Position numbers and translations under genes: made by a program. A DNA stretch of 64,000 bases from positions 14,968,734 to 15,032,733 of the forward strand of contig NC_089738.1 in assembly GCF_035083965.1 (NCBI RefSeq). Direction: 5' to 3'. This document shows, piece by piece, positions 27,701 to 40,100 of the stretch; within the stretch, counting starts at the first letter, position 1; the number at the start of each line of letters is the position of its first letter. The stretch comes from Branchiostoma lanceolatum (taxonomy: Eukaryota > Chordata > Leptocardii > Amphioxiformes > Branchiostomatidae). The notes below the pieces were generated by a model. The model was not told where the DNA came from. It ran no database searches and saw only the letters and a list, made by a program, of their open reading frames with translations.

Positions 27701-30019
27701 GGAAAAGAGGATAGGGAGTAGATATATCTCAAGCATATATTGCTAGCTAGCAATAAGCCAACATCTCACAACAAATATTTACTAATCCCTTATGAAGCAT
27801 TGTTTTGATGAAATGCTGTATGCATGTGACAGTTATATCTCACAGTCTAACTGAATATTACACATTGTTTTTCTACAGGCCCTGTCATGCTGTGTATGTG
27901 AAAACCTGCTGCAGGACCCATATGGACCCCACGGTTCCCCCTGTCATCACTATGTCTGCAGGTGTGTTCATCTTTACATAGCGCTCCATATACCTGTTTC
28001 TTTTTATATCTGGGCAGGAGGGCAGCACTTTCTATTCTCTTGGATCTGGATGTGGGATAGCTTAAGCTAGTTTTGATTTAAGAATTTCATAGAGAAAGAG
28101 ATGAAAATGATTTAGGGTTGGCAGAAAAACCTGTCCTGTCCAGAAAAAAAACCCACAAGGTACTGCACCAACCTAGTACTTTATTCACTCACCTTGCTGC
28201 TGATACGTTTTCTGTACTGTAATTTTTTTTTATGATCATTGCATTGCTTATTCTTGTTTTGGAAAACTCTAACAGGAACTGCCTGGGAGGGAGAAAGGTA
28301 TTGCGGCCGCCCTGTGGGTGGTGTGCCGAGTACCGTGACTTTGTGCCCTGCCGACAACAGCACATCCTCCTCAACTGCTACAAGAAGCTGTGCGAGTATG
28401 TGGCCTGCACTTCAAGTGGGCGGTCCCTTCTTAGGTGAGTTTTTATAGTGACAGAGACTTCTGGGATTAAAATGGACTGATTTTCATAGTGATAAAGAAC
28501 CCTAAGCTCCTATTGGCAGTTCTGAGAAAGGGAAAGGTTCTCTTGAGTTAGAGGTGAATAGCCACAAGTGCTCGTGGATGAGGCCCAACAGTCAGCCCCT
28601 GACAGTGAGAGGTTGTGTAACACAGTCTTGAAGATTGACAGTGTGATGATCTTTCTGTCTTAAGTCCATCTTTTGCAGTACACAACAGTGTGCCAGCACT
28701 TTGTAGAGGTGGTTGTTATGATAAAAAACAGTGCCAGTATTTTGCAAAGGATCAGACAGGACATTGTGGAATAGTCCCTACGTATAGGAGAAGCATTTTG
28801 AACACTAGCAGTGTATGTAGTACTGTATGTATGTATGTAAAATGTATGTATGTAAAATGTACTAGTTTATGAATACTGGAGCAATATTTAGATTAAGCTA
28901 TGGGAGAGAGTGAGTGAGTGGGTTTAGATTATTGTATAACAAAAAAGCTGACTATATTCGAAGATCAGACCGCGCTTGCACTAAACTTTATCTGTTTGAA
29001 ACGCAATGGAGAGCATTTTTCATGTTTTTCTTTAATGGAGCCCCCTCTCCTAACTCCACAGTGCCAATGGAGCGTCCAGCAGTGTCCTAACATCCCTGCA
29101 GGAAGGCCTGATGTTGCCATGTGACTCCCCTATTCCTGACCGGGAGGTGACTCTACTGACGGGCAGAGGGCCTACTGGTCCCCCCGTACACACTCAACAG
29201 AGAGTGAGAGGTAAGCTAAGGTTACACCTTCCAATACAGCTATGTTCCCACTTCTGATCACAGAAGGGTTTCCAAGTCTGTTGGTGCCAAATGCTAACTG
29301 AAAAATACAATGCAATCTAATAGTGAACAGTGTAACCATTATATGAGCTTTTGGTGCAAGTACATTTCACTGGATGTGGGAGTTTTATGTTTAACAGCTC
29401 ATTTTTAGAGATCAACAATAACATATCACCAATATGTTTCCTTTTATTTTCATCCTGTGCATCGGTTCCACTTCCAGATCCTACCTATTACTTTTTTTGT
29501 CTTTACTGCATAAGTGCAGAACTAATCCTTCATGTCCATACAGGGCGTGGCTCCCACCGTGTACACAGGCGCTGGAGAAGAGGTGGGCGGGGACGGGGCA
29601 GTCGTGGCGGACTCGGTCGCGGCGGTGTCCACCATCAGCGCCGGTCCATCATCTCCATCACCCCGCACGGTAACCGCTGGCGCCAGCGCGGGGTCGCGAG
29701 CCGCGGTACCCGCCACCAGGTCATCAGCCGCGAGATCCGTAACCTGGCGGGGTGGGGCAGCTTCCACCAACTAGAGCTGGACGACAAGCAGGAAGAGACC
29801 GAGGTGGAGGACAATGTCTCCGTGGCGTCAAACCCTTCCCCGCCAGAGAAACGCTCGTGCCGCTGTGGGACGTTCTGCGAGCCAAGCGAGCTAACGTGCC
29901 ACAGGCAGCGGTGCCCGTGCTACTCAAACCAGCTGTCGTGCGCCGGCTGTCGCTGTCGAGGCTGTAAAAATCCCTACAAGGAGGACGACGGGAAGAAAGA
30001 GGACAAAGCAACAGAGTAA
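24737..30019 (+). CDS. MSL2: MSL2, RING/CXC ubiquitin ligase of the MSL complex
   Basis: Chromatin-bound E3 ligase of the male-specific-lethal complex, which also holds the acetyltransferase MOF; the human protein ubiquitinates histone H2B. Five exons: 24737-24853, 27879-27961, 28276-28434, 29062-29210 and 29544-30019. They stay in frame and give 327 residues; human is 577. The RING spans exons 2-3: SCCVCENLLQDP, then CHHYVC, then PPCGWC, followed by LNCYKKLCEYVA. Exon 5 begins with an Arg/Gly-rich stretch (WRRGGRGRGSRGG). It ends with the CXC domain (about residues 268-312), with CRCGTFCEPSELTC and RCPCYSNQLSCAGCRCRGC, the DNA-binding signature of MSL2. The central linker of vertebrate MSL2 is largely absent. 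Intron 1 (3 kb) carries repeats and one odd candidate exon. It converges with PPP2R3. Confidence 0.95.
24935..25014. repeat. 12-bp perfect hairpin plus (TTC)n tract
   Basis: ATGTTTAGCCAT and ATGGCTAAACAT flank AAGT (24935-24962). A run of TTC triplets follows (about 24979-25012), then TCTCCTGTCAAATCTTCA. That last block recurs near 26928, and AGTATGGCTAAACATG recurs near 27335. The repeats bracket about 2.3 kb of MSL2 intron 1, suggesting insertion of repeated material. Confidence 0.6.
25823..26078 (+). CDS. Orphan candidate exon in MSL2 intron 1
   Basis: An ATG-started frame of 85 codons plus one base ends at a good donor (CCCCG|GTAAGG). Base composition is more CpG-rich than the intron around it. 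The peptide starts MVDGFGACRAKHMV and includes RHVVAAVRRRYAIES; I do not recognise it. It could be a first exon of a nested or alternative transcript, or part of a transposed gene fragment. Nothing downstream clearly continues it. Confidence 0.2.
26079..27878. other. Remainder of MSL2 intron 1
   Basis: A CpG-rich zone to about 26.6 kb, then AT-rich sequence with repeated phrases such as TTTTGAACTGGGTTGAT and TTTTGGACTGGGGTGAT (27.0-27.3 kb). These look like an internally repetitive element. No exon of MSL2 is expected here. Confidence 0.4.
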
Positions 30020-30440
30020 CTGGTCATGATCATGTTGTAAAAGTTCCATACACCTCTGTAGGATAAAAAGAACAGAATCAGCCAATCAGAGTTCATAATT
30101 TGAACAAGATGATTCACCGGCTAGCTCCTCCGCAAATCATCCACCTTATTTGACCGATGTATACTACTTTCTCTTTAACTGATAGTGACATACTGTTGTA
30201 AATTGAAGACTAGAAGGAGGATAAAGCATCGGCGTAACTGTTCATGTCCTGGAAGGAGATGCTCCTTAACAAACTCACACGGACAATGAAATGAAGTCCT
30301 AAAAAAAGGGGACAAAGGGACGGAGTAACTTGTCGTGTTCTGAAAGGAGATGCTCTTTAACTGATATCTACATACTGTTGTAAATTGGTTTAATAGGAGA
30401 CTCATGAGTTGAAACAAACTCACACGGACAATGATGGACA
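30000..30440. repeat. Tandem copies of the MSL2 stop region and 3' UTR
   Basis: Versions of the last codons (GAGGACAAAGCAACAGAGTAAC) and following bases recur near 30219 and 30309. CTCTTTAACTGATA...ACATACTGTTGTAAATTG occurs at about 30170 and 30353, 183 bp apart. AAACTCACACGGACAATGA occurs twice as well. The 3' UTR therefore grew by tandem duplication of the end of the coding exon. Confidence 0.7.
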
Positions 30441-31428
30441 ATGAAATAACATTGTGGGAAGCAGACAAGAGTTCATTCTGCTCAGAAGATTTTCTCTCCT
30501 TTTTTTTGTTCCACCAGACCAACCTGAGGCAAATCCCAGGTAGAACTTGTGCTAACTTGGCTTCACTTGATATGTTGCATATAAATGTATCAATATATAG
30601 GCCACATGGTTCTTCACTACAGAAATAGTGTAGGACTTCAACTCGAATCTATATCTTGTCCTGCTTTTATTCTTGACAGGGAGTTGTAAAGCCAAATTGT
30701 CCAACCTGTTTTAGCGAGAGCCCTCTGGAAACAGCTTTGGGATCACAAGCTTTTAAAAAAAAAACTTTTGTTTTGTGGTGTGGTGTGTCAAAGGCAGTTT
30801 CTAATGCGAAAGACATCTGTTCCTGATGAAGTTACCTTTTACGCATGACACATTAGTTTTTTGGACCTCCTTGGTAGAACAAGACTCCTGAAAATAATTG
30901 CTGTTACAGTAATTGATCGGAATTTACAGTAGAATTTATGTAGAGATAGCAGTGCGAGTTTGTGGTTTTTGTGATTATTCTTTGTTTGTGCCTTTATGAG
31001 AACAAAGGATATTCTGTCAGATTCATCTTGACATTATACTGTAGAAAAATGAAGAAAGTGACTATTCTGTAAGAAAGTACTTAAGATAGGAAAGTAAGTG
31101 ATGCGCATTTTATGTAGAAGGTTGTATGTTTGTGCTTTTGTGTACTTATGATTATAGAGAGATATCTCTGCACGCTGCACAATGACTTACTGCTGGATAT
31201 TTGGCAGTATCCATTATGTCATCACTATATGTGGACAATGACATGTAAAATTGTGTTCGTGATGTTGCTATTTATTTCTAAGAGAGAGATAGAAAATAGA
31301 TTTGTGAATTAGCGCTGCCTTTTTTAAGCGATGGTTCGTAATATTAGATTGCAAATTACTGACAGAACATCGACATCATATTCTTGCTGTAAATTTATGT
31401 TTTTTATTTCATGTACAGAAAATATCCA

Positions 31429-31434
31429 AATAAA
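31429..31434 (+). terminator. Candidate MSL2 polyadenylation signal
   Basis: AATAAA occurs here in AT-rich sequence 1.4 kb after the MSL2 stop. Another occurs near 31843. Which, if either, is used cannot be told from sequence. Confidence 0.35.
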
Positions 31435-31855
31435 TATTGTCGCCATAAAAAACTCTCTGGTACAAGTTATTCTCTTTACAAATCAAGGTGATTTTATGGA
31501 TGACATTCATACACAAACTGATTTTGGCCTCAAACTAGTAGCAACATATTTTTAAAAGTGGTCATCTTATATGTCTACAACGTCTCGTTCTTTCAAAATA
31601 TAGAGCTGTTGACGAGTACAATTTTTCGTAGGTGTAGAACGTTGAAAACGATGAGTTTACTTACGTTACTTTTCATGGGAATATCAAGGAAACAAATGGC
31701 GTCAGAATCGAGGATTGCTCCATGTAAAAATTCTGAGATGGTCACAACTTCACTGACAAGACTTATATTAAATGAACATGGGTCTGCGGGACGATTCAAA
31801 GAGAATGAAGGCAACAGTTCCTGACCACCCCTCAAAAACTTCCAAATAAAGAATC

Positions 31856-32495
31856 CTTAACGCTGTTTGCCATCATTGTGCTGCCTCTATTGCCATTACA
31901 TATATGATGCCCTCGACAACAACAAAGACTTAGTATTACTTAATCGTTATTTTACCGCCCTTAATTTCTACAGTCACTAGATGTTGGTTTTGTGTTTGGC
32001 ACATTCTCAGAGAAAGAAATATTCCAAGGTTTGTGCGAACCGTCCAGACTGCATAGCGAAGATCCTTCTTTAGCAGCCCGGGAGCTATCAGGGTTGGAGT
32101 GGTCTGGAGTTTGGTTAGTCTAACTAGGACTAGACTAAAGTTTGTCTTTCGACCTGATACTCAACAGTAACAGTCGTAAACCACTTCCAGTACGACACAG
32201 GCGTCTTGCAGACATGTCTCTGACAAAGAACAGTGGTTCCCGCTTCCTGATACTCTGCTTATCATACCCTTTATTTCGACGTCTGTCATTTTGTGGAATC
32301 AAAACACGTCCTGCACGCCAGGCCTATTGCAGACAACAACAGGACCACGTCTCTGACAAAGAACAGTGGTTTCCGCTTCTTGATACTCTGTATATCGTTG
32401 ATTTTATTTTGACGCCAATCCTCGTGTAGAATTGCAGTTATACGCCCTTAATTCTTCATCATCATCTTTCGACACTGACAAGTTTTTTAAAAATC
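31856..32495. other. Convergent MSL2/PPP2R3 intergenic gap
   Basis: Short region between the two 3' ends. It contains a duplicated phrase, GTCTCTGACAAAGAACAGTGG (near 32217 and 32350). No gene seen. Confidence 0.45.
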
Positions 32496-35400
32496 TCATT
32501 CCATGGTTTTATTGTTTGTGAACTCCCGTCTTTTCTTTTGATTTGCCCTTTCCCAATCAGGTTTGATGAACCCGGCCCGGCAGAGATATAAGGATGGCGT
32601 CTTGTGCAGTAAAAGGTCCGCTGTGCTCCTCTGTGTTTTGTTCGTTGATTTGTAGATGTCGCTGATGACGTCACGCTCCTCCTGAAACAAATGCACCCAC
32701 TTTTGTGATAGTGTAAACGGCAAGAAATCTTCTAGTGTCTACATAAATTACGTGGAAATATCAAGTTCTACCAAAAGCGATGTTCTTACAGCTGACACAT
32801 CCGACACATTAGTATAAAAGTCAATTTTCGATTACTCCAATCCTTGAGCGTGTCAACTTTTTTGATCGTTACTTTGCAGTTATTGTTATTATGCTGACGT
32901 CACCTATACCTGTGTAATCGTAATCCGCCTCTTCCATGTCAGCTCTGGTCACCCGTCTCACCTCCGCACTTTCCAACACGTCATCATCAAATCTGTGGGC
33001 AGAAATACATGAATTTTGAATCATTTTTCTTGAACAAAGTAGAGGTTCTGGGTTCGAATCCCTAGCAGGCCCAAATTTGGTCTGCTTGGGAGACGAACCC
33101 ATAACTTTTACTTTGTTCAGCCCACCCGAATGTTGTACCCTTGGGAAGGCACTTAACAACTGTTTCCTCACTCACAAATGAGTACTAGATAGCTAGGGTT
33201 AGGAACGAACGTCCTCTCCGATGGTACGTATTAAAAGCCGGAGGCCCCATGTTTGAGGAGAGCCACACCTTGATCAAGTTAAAGAACCCAACACGCTTAT
33301 CGAATTGTTTAGTGGATCAAACCTTACAGTCCGGTCTCACACAGCCTCTACATACTGTATAAAACTGGTGTGTTGCGCCTAAAAGCTAGTCTCCAAGCAG
33401 ACCCCACGGTTGCAAAGACCGTATCCAACTGGCAGAATTTTTTTTTTGCAATCCGACGGTGCCTGACAACTTCTCTGGCTGACTGGAGCTTCTCTGGCTA
33501 GTTTGTGCGATTTTGGCACCGTGGAGATCTGCTTGGAGATTACCTAAAAGCGGTTACCGGTTCAATGCGAAAAAAACAAAGCAGCACAGTAGAACTCACA
33601 CATCGTCCTGTCCCGGCATGGTCTCGTCTGCCACCAGCATCTCGTACTCCTCCGCGGCGTACCGCTCCCAGTCGGACATCCCCTCCATGTCCTCAGCCTC
33701 CTGACACACAGAGAAACAAATCGTCAGTCAAATTCATAGCTTGGGTCGGCTATCTAGGCTCCATTGCGGCAAACCCCATTGTTAACGGCTATGGCCTATG
33801 CGGTGCGGTTTTCTGATAGCTAGCTGCCATCAGATGGGCCATCAGATCTAGGAAAGCATCATAAAAGGTACCTATCAGGAGGCTGCTCGTAGCTGTCGAC
33901 AAAAAGCACGGTGGGGTCTGGAAAGGAAGCTTGGTGCTATCTAATGAGTTAAAGTCAGTTCCAAAATAGACAGATACAGTAAGATCCTGCAACGTAAAAC
34001 CCAGAAACATCAATGTTTTAACATGAACTTCTTGGGTTGATAAGGGGATTTATAAAACGGAAAATACTGGAGGATTATGCAGGATATTATGAGGAAGAAG
34101 TAGCTTTAGAACCTTTGCCGCTGCGAATGGATCTCTCTGCTCATGGTCCAGGTATTTTTCCAGATTGAAGAAAGTGTCGAAGAACAGCGGCGTCATTCTG
34201 CTCTGTTTCAAGTCACGGAGGGTGATTTTTCCTGGAGCAAAATGGGTATGTGAGAACATATGTAACACAACCGAGTAAACGAGGCTGATTGACGAGACGA
34301 AAAAAGACAAATGCGCACAGCTTAAGCAGACGACACTAGAAGCATTGGTCACCGATCAGAGCTGCTTGAAATAACAATATAGCCTATATAGAAAATTGAT
34401 TTTGCTGTACCTGGTATTGTTGGGTTGATCATGTCCAACATCTGACATAGACAGTCTTCAAATGGCATGGGTTCTATTCCCAGGGAGACCATCTTGTTGT
34501 ACTGTTCTTCATAGAAATACTCCAGTTCGTACATGGACAGCAGGCCATCTCCGTCCAGGTCCATACACCGGAACCAATACTCTATCCTGGAGAGAAGACA
34601 TTTCAGGTTCAACAGCGACATCTAGTGCATGATTAATGTGCGCGCCTTGCAGTTCCGGATCCAGGCGTATTTGATTCTAAATTCAGATTCAACTTTCAAC
34701 TCAATGCATCAAGTCTATAACTTACAAGCGACCAGTTTGTTTTACTTGTTTGCCACAGTGTTGCAATATATCAGCTATTGTTATATATCATCAATCGTCA
34801 AGAACTATAAATAATGGCAAAACAAAGAGTGTTTCATCAGAAATGGAAAGAATAATGTTAAAACCTACGCTGTGGGGTGTTTCTTGTCTTCTTCTGCCAG
34901 CAGAAACCAGACAAACTCCGTGTAGCTCATCTTGCCTTCACGAGAAACAGACCCTCTGAGGAAAACAAGCAAAGAAACAAAATGTAAGTTCTTTCGGTGT
35001 CATAGCTTGAAGATAAACGTCTTTCAATACAAATGAGAAACTAGAACTGCAACTTAAGACCATACAGCTTCATCGATTGATTGACCTGTCAATCAAGTTC
35101 TACTAGTTCATGTGTAATTGGACATACCTTGTCACCGCTCCAGAAAATATTCTTTCCGCCATCCGAGACGATATTGCTGTGGTAGCCAACAAAACAAACG
35201 GAGATTATTCGTCATATCATCGCTTCACACATTCTAACTGTGTCAAATTGTATTTCAGTCGTCTATTCATGACCAACTGAATGTCAGAAGTCTAAAAGAC
35301 ATTTGCACTCTAAATTCATATGGATGCACCACAAAATTCACACATGTCTTAAATTGTTAACCTCCTCTCTTACTTCTTTTGTTTTGTTTGTTTATATGTT

Positions 35401-37142
35401 TGCTTTAAAAAACATTTTGTTTGTCTGTTTGTCTGTCTATTTGTTTGTTTGTTTGTTTACTCACCACCATCGTTATGTCTAGCCAGGTCCTGCTGGCTGA
35501 TAAACAGGTCGTGGTCCGTGTCGAGCTCCCAGAATTTACAGTAGATGACGTAGAAGTGCTCGTACGAGAAGAAGTCTGTGATCTGGTTGATGTCGTCTTC
35601 CTCTTCTAAAGACGAAATTACCTGTAGCAATGATCAGTAACGGTTTCAAATTAGACTTACTTAACGTGATATATGATCACCTGGCTCAATTCTTGATCGC
35701 CTATCAATTGAGACTGGATTTAGTTTGGGATCATTTTCATAGTCTTTTCAGCGTAAAATCATCAAGCTGTCACAACAAGAGTTGAAATCAAACCAAATCA
35801 TGACCAAAGAAGCCACATTCTCTCTATAGCTGTACTGTGGCGAGGTTCTTGGAACAAATGTACAAAGTAGACACAAAATATTAGTAATAGTCGATTGTTA
35901 TGTATGTTTACGAATTCTTGCCATACTTTGTACCATGTGCAATTGTCGTGCAATAAAGTTCTTCTTATCACAAATGCAACAAAAGTTGCGTATAAGATGC
36001 TAAAGCATAAAACAACGCAAGGTTAATAACAGTTGTATTGGAAGCATTGTCCCAGTATCGCAGTATGTATTCCTCTCATCACTGTCAGTATCTACTACAA
36101 AACATGTCATCATTCATGATCATTTCATCTTGTACACATCTTACACCCTCATAAATAGAAATGTCCTATAACAATGACGTTATAGTGTTCTAGCCAATCA
36201 GAGCCACGTTTGCACATTAGCCTGCCAATACCAATCAGGTTTGCAATGAAAAATGAAGAAGTTGATTTGTAAGCTGACCTGTAATAGGTTGGACCTGCGG
36301 AGTTCCGGGATGTTGATCTGGCCTGACCATGACCTGTTGACCGTGTAGAATATCCGGGCGATGACCTGAGAGGGAGGGAGTGCGGAACATTCAATGTGGA
36401 GGAGAGAAGGATAGAGAGAGTAATCTACACTCCTAGCCATGGTAAAAAGACGTAAGCTCCAGTACTTTGCATATGTTAACAGAGTCTTAAACATCTCAAA
36501 CCACATCCTGAATGAAAGGGTCTGTAGCACCAAGAGCAGAGGGAGGCCTCCCAACACTGAAACAGGACATTGGCTGGTGACCTCCTCCAACCCTTACAAG
36601 TGACAGAATGATCAACACAATGATAGCGGTCACTTTAACAGGAAGAGGAAGAGGAGGTCTCGCAAATCTGGAAGGTGGGGAGACGACAGCAGGTACTGGA
36701 CAGACATGTCCCTAGCAGACTGTACACAGAGGGTGGAGGACATGACAGAATGGGGGAAGCTGGATCCTTAAGCTGAGGATGGGACTAGGTGAAGGTTCTG
36801 CACATACGAATGAAGGTGGTGTGTCTGACAAGACTTACTGTGTGCAGGTACCTGGAGTGGAATTCCTGAGCCTCCTGTAGAAATGTTAGTCCCGGGTGGG
36901 TGTCTATCACGTCCTGGAACACAAACAACACATCAAAAGACATCCTAACATGTAGAAACATATTAGCTGATAGTTCATCTACTTATCAGGCGAAGGTGGC
37001 TTTCGTTGGGTGAGGTCTGAGAGATAGCCTATCTTACTGTGATGATAATGTCCAGTAAACGTAAGACGACGAAATTTTCGGTCAATGGCAAAGCAAATGG
37101 TTAAGGATGTAATTGAAGGCCAATTGAGTGTGTATGTGTGTA

Positions 37143-37193
<51 letters not shown>

Positions 37194-40100
37194 TAATGAA
37201 CTTCTTCTTTTTTAAAGATTTTTTTGTCTAGTTGGGCACTTGGCATGTCCTCAGATTGTGCTGTCCGGTTGACGCTAGCTTAACAATCAAGGCCGTTTTG
37301 ATGTTGTGGAAACCATTTCTGTATGTCGCTGACAACCGTAACTATGGCTACCTGTATGAGTGGCACAAAGTCGTCAGCTGTCAGATAGCTTCTTTTCATT
37401 TGTGTCATGATGGCCATGAAACGGGAGTAGTCGTCATGGTGCTTTTGGATTATTCTAGAAGAGGAGGACAAAGAAAGGTGGTCAGGCTTAGGATTCTATC
37501 TTCATCATAGGCATTGATATTACCATCTTGTCATTTACAACCAGACCATATACATTGGTTCATGATGCGTATCTCTTAAACAAACTATCAAAGCCTTCTA
37601 AATTTATATACAAGATGAAACACACAAAATCAACATGAGCAAATTAACTGAACAATATCTAAACATTGTCTAAAGCTGAAATACTTTCTACGATAACAAC
37701 TACGTTGCCATATGAAAGCCTTGAGCTTTTCTCCTTTGAGCGTATTTTGATACAGAGGAAAACCATGCTATGTATACATCGATGGAGGTTTGGGCACATT
37801 GCCTGTATAGATGGTAATAACAGAACAAAGAGAAACTATTGACATTGAATCTGACCTTTTCCACACGGGTTGGAAGGAAGCGGAAGTGACGCAGCCCAGC
37901 TTGTCTCCTCCTGCCGCCAGGAATAACGGACCCTTCCAGTACAGAGGACAGTTACACACCTGCAGACATGGGCAATTATACATTTTATACCACGTAGCAT
38001 CGTCAAAGAAATTTTCTTTTCAAATGTACTAATGAGAAATTCCCATACTTTGAATATTTAAACGCAACGGATAAATTCGTATTTTTGTTGCGTCTAGACA
38101 ACCCTTGTATCAGAAACATGATCTGTTCATACATCTACACATGTACAAAGAAGCGAGAAGAAGTTGACTCTACTGGATTAGCTTAGCTTATCACTTTCGT
38201 CTACCATGTATGTTTAAACCATGTACCGTATATATTTCACTGTTTATGTCACTTATATGTTAAACGACCTGTATCTAGCCCCTCGGGGCACGAATGTACA
38301 ATAAAGGTCTTCATCATCATCATTAAAGACCCCTGAAAAACTATATAAATACGGCATAATGTAAACTATAGGCTTCATGATGCTACTGGCACCCGTACAG
38401 TTCACATCAGTGGAGGCAGACATAGACGAGGGTAGATTTTAAACCACTTAGTATCTTCAAGGATGATCCAGAAGTAAATAGCGGTAAAAATTCAAATGAA
38501 GTGATAGGTGATTTTCCAAACATTTTCTTGGCTGTAATTGTAATTAGTTGGGGTCCACTCAGAAAATTTCTCTTCTGTACATACAATGCACTATCGTCAA
38601 CGGTTAGTCCAATGTTGAAATTAGCTATCGGATATGCGGCAACACAGATCTTTGTGTTGTACTCGATTAAATTTAGTATGATTCCTTGTCCTCGCTCTAT
38701 ACAGTCACACTCTATCATGAGTGGCACCAATTGTCGACATATCAATCAGTTGCTACGTCATTCCGTGAATTTGTGCTCAATGAATTTTAGCATGATTCCT
38801 TGTCCTCGCTCTATACAGTCACATATGAATTCTATCATGTGGGCGACAATTGTCTACATATCAATTGTCGTTCTGTGTATCCACTAACCTTTGTTACTTC
38901 TCCAAAATCATTTTTGTACGCTTTCCCCTCCTTCAACGTGCCGAAGACCTCGGACACTTTCTTCAGCTCTTTGACGTCATCCGACGCTGGCTGGCCGAGG
39001 GGGAAGTAGAACCTCGGGATGGAGGAGCCCGAGGGCGCAGGGTTCGGTGGGTCCGACTTCGGGGACGGTGTTGCCGAGGTGGTTGGTTTGACCTCGGTCA
39101 CCACCTTGGGTTGGGGCGAGAGCTGATCAGCTACCTTGGGCTGGGGTGAAAGCTGAGGCTGAAAAGGGGTATGAAGAGACCATTGAAAAATTCGGTCGTT
39201 CGTCCGTTCATTCGGTCGTTCAGACCCTTGTAATGCCTAGTGGCACATAAGGAAGCAAGTTTCCTTGCTGCTTGTAGCAGGGTATATTTTGCAGGGAGGA
39301 GTTGCTAGCCCTTCCCGTTGAACGTGCTTGAGGCACCTCCTCGAGCACGGGATTTACGTCCCTTCCGAAAGACAGCTGCAGCTCCAAACGAGATGCCTTT
39401 CCCATGATTGAACCGGGGTCTCACAGTTACCAAGTGGAACCAGGACTTCAACCAGGAGGCTGTTACTAGTCATCCCTTCATTGAAAAATAATAATTTGCA
39501 AAACTCCTCAGTATTGAAGACAACCTTAGTAACAGAAGATAAGAGCAGCGAAAGAGTTGAAGAAAAGCACGAGTCGGACTTTATTTCTAATCTAATGACG
39601 TCTGGTGCAATCGTCATCTCTGCGGCTAGGGTAAAGACAGCACGATATTTGACGTCATGATCTATGAAGAATGGTGGACCCAAGGGGAGGTCGCGGGATC
39701 CATTAGTCCGTGTTGTTGTTTCGAGGAGGAATTTTGTTTATTTTCATTGATACTTAGTGAGCGCTAATGTAGGATTCTGTTCATGATGAATAAGGTGTGA
39801 CCATATGTATCACAGGTGTACAAGCAATTTTGGTGCAACGTACACAGATGCCGTTATAGATCATCTTCTACAGAAGCGTGTGACTTGACGTTTTCTCGGT
39901 TTAGGACAAATAAAGATTCAGCCTCCCACGTAGACGCTTAGGCTTGTATGTGGATTCTAGTTGAAAGCTTACACTATTGTGGTCACGAGATTATGTCACC
40001 AATCTTTCTCTCCTCTCTCTGTCTAACGTTGTAGATTTGATAAGTTAATCGTCGGCGTTTTTAAACAGTCGCCATTACGTTTTTCCTGGTAAGTTTTTGA

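Noticed and set aside
33020-33060. tRNA gene
   Set aside because: Only the B-box half is well matched, no cloverleaf is complete, and the sequence continues into a repeated SINE body.
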